A stretch of 64,000 bases of DNA, from contig JAGTXO010000019.1 in the NCBI GenBank assembly GCA_019448385.1, positions 186,001 to 250,000 on the forward strand. The letters are read 5' to 3'. Shown piece by piece: positions 52,617 through 64,000 of the stretch. The notes under the pieces are model-generated. The model was given only the letters and a program-made list of their open reading frames with translations, was not told the origin of the DNA and searched no databases. A program made the position numbers and the translations under genes. Numbering within the stretch: the stretch's first letter is position 1; every line of letters begins with the position of its first letter. This stretch comes from Diacronema lutheri. Taxonomy: Eukaryota; Haptophyta; Pavlovophyceae; Pavlovales; Pavlovaceae.

Positions 52617-54752
52617 TCACTTGCGCTTGGCCGCGCCTGCCGCAACGATCGCGGCGCCGGCGACGAGCACGCCGAGCGCGCCCGCAAAGATCGCGCCACC
52701 AATCAGCGCCGTGCCCTTGTTCTCGTCGAACCACTGCAGCGCGGCGGTGCGGAGCGCCGCGCCGCGCGCGAGCGCGCGCGACGCGCGCCGCGCGGTCGAG
52801 CCGCCGGTCGCGTCGTCGGCGTCGGCGCTGCTGAGCTGCTGGAGGACAAGAGCGCGCACGATGGCTTCCGAGGACGGGTCGGCGCCGCCCCATTCCTTCG
52901 CGCGCTGGAGGAATTCGGTCAGCATGGCTGACGGGGGATGCGCCGCCATGGGGGGGGTTGGGGGGGGGGGGGGGAGGTTGGGGGGCAGCAAAGGGGTGGG
53001 CGCGCGGTCGATTGTGGGATGCGGCGCGCATGAGCCCGCAGAGTGGGCACACGCGCAGTGGGCACACGCGCAGTAGGCACACGCGCAGTGGGCACACGCG
53101 CACGCGCGCCGCCACGCACGCACGCGCCGTTCCCGCCGTTCCCGCCGCCCGCCGCCCTGGGTGCACGCACGCCGCCCTGTGCGCCCGCCGCGCCTCGGCG
53201 CGCCCGCTCGCTCACCTTCCGACGTGGCATCGCGCGACTCTGGGAGGCCATGCTCGAGGCCAAAGTCCGTTACAAACGACGCGTGTAACAGCCGCTCCCT
53301 CCGCTGCGCGCTGGCAGCGGGGTGGCGGTCGAGCGCGGCGAGGTGGTTGGCGAGGCGTGTGGCGATCACAGGCAATGGCGCGGAAGTGTCCTGGAACTCG
53401 CACGAAGCTTCGACGGCGCGTAACGCCGAGCGCGGCGGCGCGGGCGCGACGGACGCGCCGCTCGGCCGCGCCGTAACGGTTTCATGTAACGGCGATGCGG
53501 CTGGCGGAATTTCCAACAGGCCGAGCGCGCGGCACGTCGCTGCCATCTGCGCGCAAGGGGAGACGGTGGGAGGAGGACGGGCAGAAGAAGGGTAGAAAGG
53601 GGAAGGGGGGAGGGGATGGGCGGGGACGGGAGGAAAAGGGAGGGGAGGGGAGGGGAGGGGAGGGGAGGGGAGGGGGGGGGGGGGGGGGGTGAAGAGGGGA
53701 GGAAGGGCGGGAACGCACGCGCAACTGGCGCGTGCGGGCGAGGCGGGGCGGGCGGGGCGAGGCGGGGCGAGGCGGGGCGAGGCGGGGCGAGGCAGGGCGG
53801 GCGCGGCGGACGGGGCGGACGGGGCGGGCGGGGCGGGCGGGGCGGGCGCGGCGGGCGCGGCGGGCGGGGCGGGCGGGGCGGGCGGGGCGGGCGGCCAAAG
53901 GCCGAAGGAAATGGCGCGCCTCGCACAGGCGTGCAGTGCGGCGCGGCGCGGTCCGGCGCGGCGCCGTCCGGTGCGCACCGAGTTGGCCACCGCCTCCTGC
54001 GCCACGAGCCGCTGGCAATGCAAAAATTCGTTATATAACGGCGAGTTGGCGCGCTCGGCCGGGCTCGCCTTGGCGAGCGCGGTCACCTGCATCGGAGGGG
54101 AAGGGGCGGGGTGCGGCGCGGCGGAGCGTCGGGTTGCGCGGCGCGCGGCGCGCCGCGCGCGGCGCGCGGCGCGCGCGCGCGTCATGCGCCGGTGAGACCA
54201 GCCCACTCGTGTGCTGGCGCGAAAAAAAAAGGGGGAGCGGGGAAGAAGCGGTCACGCGGCATGTCTGTCGCTGGCGTGCGTGCGCCCAACGGCCCAGCCC
54301 GCGTGCGCTCCGCCGCAACAAGCCACGCTGCACTGAATCCTCGCATGGCATCAAGCTTCGCGGCATGCGCCGGCGCGGCGCCCGGCGGCCCGTCGAGCGC
54401 GCACTCTGTCGGCGTAGTGAAGTGCGGTCGGCATCGCGCGCGCGCGCGCCGCGGCCTCGATGGGCGCGCCAGCGGTGCCGTCGGCGGCGTCCATGCGCAT
54501 GAAATCGACGAGAATGAAACGCCAGCCCGAGAGCACCGCGAATTCCTCGCACGCCTCGAGCAGCTCCGCCCAGTGCGGGTAGGGCGTGTCCTCGCCCCCC
54601 TGGTAGCGGCAAGGTGGCGATGCGCCGCGGGGGACGCGGCGAGGCGGCGAGCGCGGTGCGAACGGCGCGTGAGTGGCGCGGCGGCGTGCGGATGTGCGAG
54701 GCGACTGCCCCCCGCTTCCGTTGCCCTTCCGCTCCGCGGTCGACCTCACCAT
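52617..54752 (-). CDS. Tail-anchored membrane protein of unknown function
   Basis: Exons in transcript order 54752-54750, 54599-54405, 54086-53979, 53546-53216 and 52927-52617 give 315 residues in consistent phase. The first coding exon would be the ATG alone, followed by a strong GTGAGG donor; the alternative is read-through or a different upstream exon. Readable regions are GGEDTPYPHWAELLEACEEF, LSGWRFILVDFM, the junction LHYADRVTALAKASPAE, YNEFLHCQRLVAQEA, EFQDTSAPLPVIATRLANHL and LTEFLQRAKEWGG. The C-terminus (ALIGGAIFAGALGVLVAGAA, then KRK) is one membrane helix with a basic end, typical of tail-anchored proteins of ER, mitochondria or peroxisomes. No family recognised. It is convergent with the dioxygenase (105 bases between stops). 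Confidence 0.65.
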
Positions 54753-54870
54753 TGCTAGAAGGGCGGCTGTGCCGTCCTCCTTCTCCGAGTCTGCAGTCAG
54801 TCAGTCGGCAGGGACTGTCACAGGCAGGGCGCCTGCCCAAAACTGGAGAGCTTAGACCACCAGGTGGGAT

Positions 54871-54892
54871 TCCCGTGAGGCGACTCACGGGA
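54871..54892. other. Perfect 9-bp hairpin with GCGA loop
   Basis: TCCCGTGAG, GCGA, CTCACGGGA lies 68 bases beyond the NUS1 stop and 119 bases upstream of the next minus-strand start, so it would fall in the NUS1 3' UTR or the promoter of its neighbour. The loop fits the GNRA pattern only on the plus strand. Confidence 0.5.
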
Positions 54893-54959
54893 TTCCACGC
54901 GAGCGGTTCACCCGCAGCCCTACCACCCGCTGCCCGCCCCTCGTTCAAATGCGCGCGCA

Positions 54960-55510
54960 TCACGCGCCGTGACGCTGCGTCACGCTCGCGAAACGGCAGA
55001 GCGCGTCACCGAGGTCCGTCGCGCTTGTCCGGCTCGGCGGTCGCGGCATCTGCTGCAGCTCGGTGAGCGCCATGTGGAACGGGTGCAGCCCGCGCAGCTC
55101 GAGCAGCGGCTGCGGCAGCACAGCGCGCGCCGCCCACGCCAGCGCGCGTCGCGCAGGGCCACGCCCGCCGCGCCCGACCCCGTCGGCCGCGCCCGCCGAG
55201 CCCGCGCCAGCCCCGCCTTTTGGCGGGAAATCGGGCACGGATTCTGGCGGGAACGAGAGGAGCAGCGCCGGCGCGGCCGGTGCGCAGAAGACAGGCGACA
55301 GTCGCCCCTCCAGCTCACGCAGGCTGAGCGCGGGCGAAGTGGAGTCATCAGCGCCGGCCGCCAACGCGACGGCGGCGGGCGCGCCGCGCTCGGCCTCCAG
55401 CGCGCAGAGCGCGCGCACGGCACGGACGACGTCCGCCTTGGCCGAATGCGCGGACAGGAGGACAAGCCGAAGCTCGCCGGCACGCAACGCGCCACCGCAC
55501 CTGTCCGTAC

Positions 55511-55542
<32 letters not shown>

Positions 55543-56648
55543 GCGCCGGCGCCGGCGCCGGCGCCGGCGAAGTGCCCGCCGTCCGCCACCGCGCGAGCGT
55601 GCCGCATCGCCGCGCTCTCGCCGCGCCACCGCGCGCCGCCCTCGCCGTGCGCCTCGCCCTGCCCGCATACCTGCACCGCCGCGCCGCCGCCGCCGCCGCG
55701 CAGTGCAAGGCCGGCCGGCGACGGCGCGGCGCCGTGCCCACTGCCGCCGTCCGCCGCCGGCTGCGCGGCCCCGTCAACGCCTGCGCCGGGCGTTGCCCTG
55801 ACGGACGGCGCCAACGCAATCGCATCGGCCGTACCAGCGTGGCCACGCCCACCAGCCGAGCGCCCGCCGTCGCGCGCGTGCGCCGCGACGCGCTCGACGG
55901 CGCGCGGCGCGCCGCGCACCCGATCGTCGACCCATGCGCTGACGAAACGACCGCGCGCAGCGGGCGTGGGCGCGGCCACGCTCTGCGGCGATCGGGCCGT
56001 GCCGCGCGCACGCGCCGCGCTCGCAAGCGCGCCCACCACGTAGCCACCGAGCCGCCGACGCGCGCCGCGCTCCGCGCCGGTCACGCCGCCGAGCACGCGA
56101 GCGCCTCCCGACGCGTAGTCACGCTCGTCGCCGAGCGCCGCGGCGACGAGCCTGCCGAGGTCGCGCGCGGCCTCCTCGCCGAGCAGCTCGCCTGCGCACC
56201 CGTCCGTATCGCCGCAGCCGCAGGCGCCGTCGAAACCGCCGCCTTCATCGCAGATGGTGACGACGCGTGCGCCAGCCTGCGCGAGGCACGCGCTCAGCCG
56301 CGCGAGGGCGACGAGGTCGGGCGCGCGCGCGGCGCATGGGCGTGCTGGCCGGCACGGCAAGCCCAACGTCGACAGCGCGCGCGACGACGAAGGCGCGCTC
56401 GAGGACGGCGACGCCGATGGCGACGGTGACGAGCGCGGCGGCAGCGCGGCGAGCCCGGGCGCGCGCGGCGAGGGCGCCACCGGCGCAGACCGCAGCAGCA
56501 GCCAAACGTGCTCGGGGCAGCGCGGCGGGAGTGGTGCGCGCTGGGAGCGACGCACGAGCCGCAGCAGCGCGCGCTGCGCCGTCGCGACCCACGCGAGCAG
56601 CACGTACAGCACGTGCACCAGCGCGAGGGCCCAACTCGCGGCCGGCAT
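54960..56648 (-). CDS. NUS1: NUS1/NgBR-like subunit of dehydrodolichyl diphosphate synthase
   Basis: Single exon, 562 residues, starting MPAASWALALVHVLYVLLAW, a membrane anchor as in NgBR. NUS1 pairs with a cis-prenyltransferase on the ER to make dolichol for N-glycosylation. Matches are the segment LARLSACLAQAGARVVTICDEGG, the strand LRLVLLSAHSAKADVVRAVRAL, and above all the end FHMALTELQQMP..LGDALCRFASVTQRHGA, whose last RHG matches the RxG motif that binds isopentenyl diphosphate. The protein is far longer than the animal or yeast forms because a Gly/Ala/Asp-rich insert of roughly 250 residues splits the fold. The active-site residues of the catalytic partner are not expected here. A TTG 19 codons upstream is in frame but ATG 56648 fits the anchor. 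Confidence 0.8.
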
Positions 56649-57186
56649 TATTATTTCCGCCACGACGTGGAGTTTTAATACTAACGACGCTTTCCGACGG
56701 GTCAACAGATGGGGTCAGGGTTTTAATAAGCCGACTGGCGCCCAATTTTCAAAGTGCCCGAGGCCGGCATGCGCGGCGCTGCGGACGGCGCGGGCGGCGC
56801 CTCCGCCTTCGACCCTGCGGAGGCGTGCAAGAGCTCGATCAACAGGTGCGCTCGCGTGCCACCTTGTTGCACTGCGCTTCGGCTGCGCCAGCCGGTCGTG
56901 TATAGTGCGCCGCGCGGTTGGCGGCGTGCGCGCGCCGGACGCGCGCGCGCCACGCGGCGCGCGGCGCTCGCAATGCGCGCCGCTGCCGCGCGCACAGGTC
57001 GCCAATTCCCTGTGCCGGCGTGCGCGCGCGCGCGTGTGCTGCTGACGTGCGCGCATGTCCCCGCCCTCCCGCCCGCGCCACTGCATCGCCGGTCGTCGTC
57101 GCGCGCTTTCTCGGCGTTTGCGCTCCGCTGACCGCACGGCGCGCGCGCGCAGCCGACCGACGGCCACCGACGCCGAGCACGTCGCC
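56649..57186. other. Divergent intergenic region
   Basis: Separates NUS1 (-) from the transporter (+). It is rich in alternating CG and holds only Arg/Ala-rich shadow frames; no gene seen. Confidence 0.45.
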
Positions 57187-60474
<3,288 letters not shown>

Positions 60475-60531
60475 CGCTTTTGTTGATTCGTCATTGTTCA
60501 ACGATGTTCGCCCTGACATTGACACTCATGG

Positions 60532-60694
60532 TCACCTCGTGAAGTCATGCAGGAGGCGCGTGAGCCGCTCGTCAAACTTGTCGCATTTGATCGGCATGTC
60601 GAGCTCGTAGAACGGGTTCTTAAGGGCGTAATCCGCGTAGAGCGCGTGGATCGCCTTGAGAAGGAGCTCGAGGCCTGCATTCGAAAGAGGAAGG

Positions 60695-60755
<61 letters not shown>

Positions 60756-61315
60756 CTGACCGTCGGTCGGTCGCGCGAGGCACGGGTGTGGCACGGGTGG
60801 TGCGCGCGAGGACGGACGGGGAGAAGGGCTGCGCGCCGCGCGCAGCGCGCGAGCGGGCGAGCGCACCCTGCGTGCCGGGTTCGGCGAGCATGACCAGCTT
60901 GAGCCCGGTGGGCACGTCGTACGAGCAGAGCACGAAGCCGTTCGCCTCGAGGCTGCTCATCGGCCGAGAGCCACTGGTCGGTGCGAGCTCCTGCAAGATG
61001 AGCGCGAGCGACGAGAGCATCGACGCGACGGTGAGCTGGTCATTGTCGCGCAGCTTGGCGGCGGCGGGCGACAGGTTCTGCGGGCGAGCGCGCGTGCACC
61101 CGAGGCGCGCCGTGAGATGGCCGCACGCGCGCGCACGCCGGGCGACGCACCGCTGGCGTGCGCCGCGCTGCGCGCCCGAGGAGGCGCGCGGGTCGCGCAG
61201 GCGCGGGTCGCGCGGGCGCGGGTCACGCGAGCGCGGTTCGCGCGCGCACGCGCTGGTAGATGAGGCCGCCCGATCGGTTGTTGATGTAGAGCGAGAGCAG
61301 CCGGCCGCCCGACAT
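60532..61315 (-). CDS. TRAPPC4: TRAPP complex subunit 4 (TRAPPC4/Trs23)
   Basis: Exons in transcript order 61315-61250, 61077-60867 and 60674-60532 encode 139 residues, the usual size. TRAPPC4 is a longin-fold core subunit of the TRAPP tethering and Rab-activating complex in ER-Golgi traffic. The N-terminus LSLYINNRSGGLIYQ matches the family (INKxGGLIY), followed by LRDNDQLTVASMLSSLALI, FVLCSYDVPTGLKLVMLAEP and ALYADYALKNPFYELDMPIK, nearly the family consensus. The match is stronger than to TRAPPC1. Donors GTGCGC; the second intron has a C-run of about 55 bases on the transcript strand before its acceptor. Confidence 0.9.
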
Positions 61316-61569
61316 GGCGCACCCGCGCCACGGTCACCCCCCGCGCACGATGGCGGCGCCGCGCGCACGATGGCGTCGATATGGATGGAGGAGGAGAGAA
61401 CCGATGGACGCCACAGTCGCCCACGCTCCCTTTGCCACGGCCTGCGCGCGCGGCGCGCTGTCGCCGCTTTCGCGTACAACTAAATCAAGTGATGCACAAC
61501 CACAGGGCGAGCCGGCAAAATGGTCGCAATACTAATGCGGCGCGCCGAGCGCGCGCCGGCGCCGCCGGC

Positions 61570-63075
61570 TCACGCGAGCGGCAGGCGAAGCGGACCGACG
61601 CTCGCCGCGGCGTCCGCCGGCGCCTCGCCGTCGCCGTGCTCCGCGCCGCCGCGCGCGTCGTCCTCCGCCGCTGGCGCGTGCGCACCGTCGGCTGCGGCGA
61701 CTGCGCGCGCAGCGCGCTCCGCGCGCTCGCGCCGCGCGACCGCCGCGTGGTGCCGGTCCGCGTGCGCCTTGACGAGGCCCCAGATGGCCGCGTCCGAAAC
61801 GGTGACGAGCAACGCCGCGCGCCGCACGGTGCCCACCTCGAGCACGCCGCGCCCGAAGGGCTGCACGAGGGTCGAGCGCACGTCGCACGCCTCGCGCTCG
61901 TTGACGCGGAGGAGCGCGGTGGGCAGGAGCGGGCACGACGCGCACCCGCCGCCCTCGCGCGCCGCCGCGACGAGGTCCTCGCTGTAGAAGGGCAAGCGGC
62001 TCGCCCATACTGCGCCGGGCAGGCCGACGCCCTGCGGGAATGTGAGGGCTGCAGAGCGCGCGCCATACATGGACGCGAGGACGTAACGGTCCTCCGCGCC
62101 GGCGGCGTGCACGCCGCGTGAGAGCACGCAGAACTGAAACGAGAGCAGCGCGTTCGTCACCGACGGCGCCCAGAAGATGGCAAAGTCGCCGCCGCCGCGG
62201 TCAAGGACCGACTGCGCCGCGTACCGAAGCGCCGCCGCCGCGCAGAGCTTGGCGGCGGGTGCGGGCGCGGGTGCGGGCGGCGCGGCGGCGGCGGCCGGCT
62301 CACGCGTGGCGGCGGACATGGCGGCCGCCGCCGCCGCGAGCACGCCGAGCGGCGGCGCCGGCGGCGGCGCGACGGTGGCGGCGCGCGCCGCCGCGCGCGC
62401 CGCGGCCGCCGCCAGCACCTCGCCACACGACGGCGGGCGCGCGAGCGGCGAGCGCGGCGGCGAGTCGGCGTCGGCGCACCGGCCGACCGGCCAGTTGGGC
62501 ACGCGCCGTTGCGCCGCGCGCGCCGCTTGCGCGCGCGCGCTCGCGCCGGGCGAGCGCGCCTCAAGCTCGGCGGCAAATGAGCACGGCTCCGCGGCAGGCG
62601 CGTACAGCGCGCCGTGCGACGGGCGCGCGGGCCGATCGGCAAGCGGCGCGCCGGTGTGCTCAGCCGTGGCAGTTGCAGGCGCGCCGCGCGCCGCGGGCGC
62701 GCCCGTGCGCCGCTCGCCCGACGACGCCGGCGCGTCGCTCGCCTCGGTGATAGACGGGATCGATTCGGAGGAGCCGGACGAGTCGTAGACGGTGAGCGGG
62801 CCGGCGCGCTTGGTCGCGAGCATGCCGTCCGATTGCGCCGCAGCATGCAACGAAGTGGCGAGCATCGAGCACGACGCGTCGCTCACGTACCGGCCGCGCA
62901 CGCGCGCGCCCGAGGCGAGCTCGGCCGTGGCGGACGCGGGGATCGACTCCGCGGCGTCGAGCGCGGCAGGGTCAGCGGCGGCGGCGGCGGCGGAGCAGAG
63001 CGCGGAGGCGGGGGCGCTGTGCGGCCGGTCGTGCGTCAGCTCGTCGGGCGCCGCCCGTCGCCGCGCGTTGAGCAT
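61570..63075 (-). CDS. Protein with GAF-like (bHLH-MYC N-terminal type) sensor domain
   Basis: A single 501-residue frame from ATG 63075 (MLNARRRAAPDELTHD). Residues about 300-440 form the only ordered part: AQSVLDRGGGDFAIFWAP, GVGLPGAVWASRLPFYSEDL, CPLLPTALLR and STLVQPFGRGVLEVGTVRR. The pattern of F-WxP, GxGLPGxxW and VQPFxxGVLEVGT is that of the GAF-like domain of plant MYC/R-type bHLH regulators, and GAF domains in general bind small molecules. No bHLH or other DNA-binding motif is seen, so it may be a sensor or signalling adaptor. The first 290 residues are Ala/Pro/Ser-rich. An upstream exon cannot be excluded. Confidence 0.6.
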   Translation of the reverse strand: MLNARRRAAPDELTHDRPHSAPASALCSAAAAAADPAALDAAESIPASATAELASGARVRGRYVSDASCSMLATSLHAAAQSDGMLATKRAGPLTVYDSSGSSESIPSITEASDAPASSGERRTGAPAARGAPATATAEHTGAPLADRPARPSHGALYAPAAEPCSFAAELEARSPGASARAQAARAAQRRVPNWPVGRCADADSPPRSPLARPPSCGEVLAAAAARAAARAATVAPPPAPPLGVLAAAAAAMSAATREPAAAAAPPAPAPAPAAKLCAAAALRYAAQSVLDRGGGDFAIFWAPSVTNALLSFQFCVLSRGVHAAGAEDRYVLASMYGARSAALTFPQGVGLPGAVWASRLPFYSEDLVAAAREGGGCASCPLLPTALLRVNEREACDVRSTLVQPFGRGVLEVGTVRRAALLVTVSDAAIWGLVKAHADRHHAAVARRERAERAARAVAAADGAHAPAAEDDARGGAEHGDGEAPADAAASVGPLRLPLA

Positions 63076-64000
63076 CGGTGCGCGTACGCGGGGTTCTCCA
63101 CCCGCGCGTAGAAGGGGTTTGAGAAAACTTCGGGGTCCCGGGAGGGTCTGACCCTGAGTTGCGGTCCGGACGCCGAGGAAACGTCAACCAATCAGGCATT
63201 GGCTAAACCACGGTGCACTCACATGATGAGTGCGAAGGCCGAGCACAGGGTGAGAACTGAGTCGCGAGTAGGGTTGGTCGTGATGACGGCGGCTGGTCTA
63301 AGAGGCTTCGTCAAGTGCTGCCGGCTCCGCGCGGTTTGAGCGCGCGCGCGCGCCGCGCGCCCCCGCGGCCATGGCCACATGCTCGGCGCGCGTAACGACC
63401 CGCGAGCGGCGCTGCTCGTGATGACGGCGGCGCGTCGCATCGTGCCGCCGGTTCCGCGCGCTTTGCGCGCGCGCGCGGCCGTGGCCGCGTCCACGGCGCG
63501 TAGCGAGTCGCGACTCGAGATTACGGCAACTCGGGCTGATCATGATGACGGCGAAAGGTGCACAGGGCTTCGTCAACTGCTACTGATTCCGCGCGCTTGG
63601 CGCGCGCGCGCGGCGGCCATGACCTTGTGCACGGCGCGCGCGGCGGCCATGAACACGTGCACGGCGCCGCACGCGCCAGACCACGGGCAGTCCGGCCGAT
63701 GCGCGGCCGTGCACGCGGCGCGCCGGAGTCGACGGGGATGAACGAAGCGACTCGTCGGAGCGCGGGAGCGGGGCGCAGACGGGTGTTCCTTGCCTCGCGG
63801 AAGCGGAGGGAGCATTTGTCGGAGGGAGCGTCCACCGGAGGACGGAGGTAGCGCTCAGCGGAGTCGTTGCACTGCGTGGTGGCCTGGTGGGCGGTGGCTC
63901 GTCACAATCACAGTGAGGTCCGCATCATTGTTTGTCTCGTCCACAAGAGGAAGGAACGTGGCAGCCATCGCTGCCCCGCGCCGCGTGACGAGCAAGAAGG
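63076..64000. other. Gene-free right end with imperfect tandem repeats
   Basis: No coding frame is supported. From about 63279 to 63680 a motif TGATGACGGC starts three imperfect units (63281, 63419, 63543), each with GCTTCGTCAA or GCGTCGCATC, a CCG(G/A)(T/C)TCCGCGCG segment, a (GC)n tract and GCGGCCATG. The rest is unremarkable GC-rich sequence. Confidence 0.55.

Overview
This is nuclear DNA from a very GC-rich eukaryotic alga. The genes contain spliceosomal introns, mostly with GTGCG-type 5' splice sites plus two GC-AG introns. They encode a nucleoporin, a NIMA-type kinase, a TRAPP subunit, an SS18/GIF-type SWI/SNF subunit and a plastid terminal oxidase. The oxidase begins with a hydrophobic signal followed by A-F-N, the usual bipartite presequence of algae with secondary red plastids. 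A haptophyte fits best and a pelagophyte is the main alternative; this is inferred from gene content and splice sites, not from a database match. Exon borders were derived by hand from frame, phase and family conservation.

Layout. 1-735 (-) is the start of an FG nucleoporin. 958-1688 (+) is an unresolved or broken gene. 1775-3827 (-) is a Golgi glycosyltransferase and 3987-14189 (-) is PTOX, whose fourth intron of 8.3 kb is almost entirely two adjacent 36-bp minisatellites. 14271-18210 (+) is a fusion of a PhyH-type dioxygenase with a B3GNTL1/QTGAL-type glycosyltransferase. 18430-25300 holds a repeated composite unit: a short repeat, an F-box/ankyrin gene, then a decayed non-LTR reverse transcriptase, followed by remnants of a second unit. 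25587-35276 (-) is a NEK kinase with a giant low-complexity tail, head-to-head with SS18/GIF at 35291 (+). 35850-46851 (-) is a 2756-residue EF-hand protein of unknown function.

The right part is the most striking. 47151-50393 (+) is a 1080-residue phosphorelay protein with eight predicted membrane helices, a microbial-rhodopsin signature with the Schiff-base lysine, a histidine kinase, a receiver and an HPt domain: an enzyme-rhodopsin. It is followed by an IPNS-like 2OG oxygenase (+), a tail-anchored protein of unknown function (-), NUS1/NgBR (-), a triose-phosphate/nucleotide-sugar transporter (+), TRAPPC4/Trs23 (-) and a GAF-like regulator (-).

Genes are tightly packed, with divergent starts 14, 81 and about 300 bases apart. 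Many introns carry long C-runs on the transcript strand, usually just before the 3' splice site, so homopolymers usually reveal gene direction. The genes look like general cell machinery (nuclear transport, glycosylation, trafficking, photoprotection and light sensing), not a single pathway.
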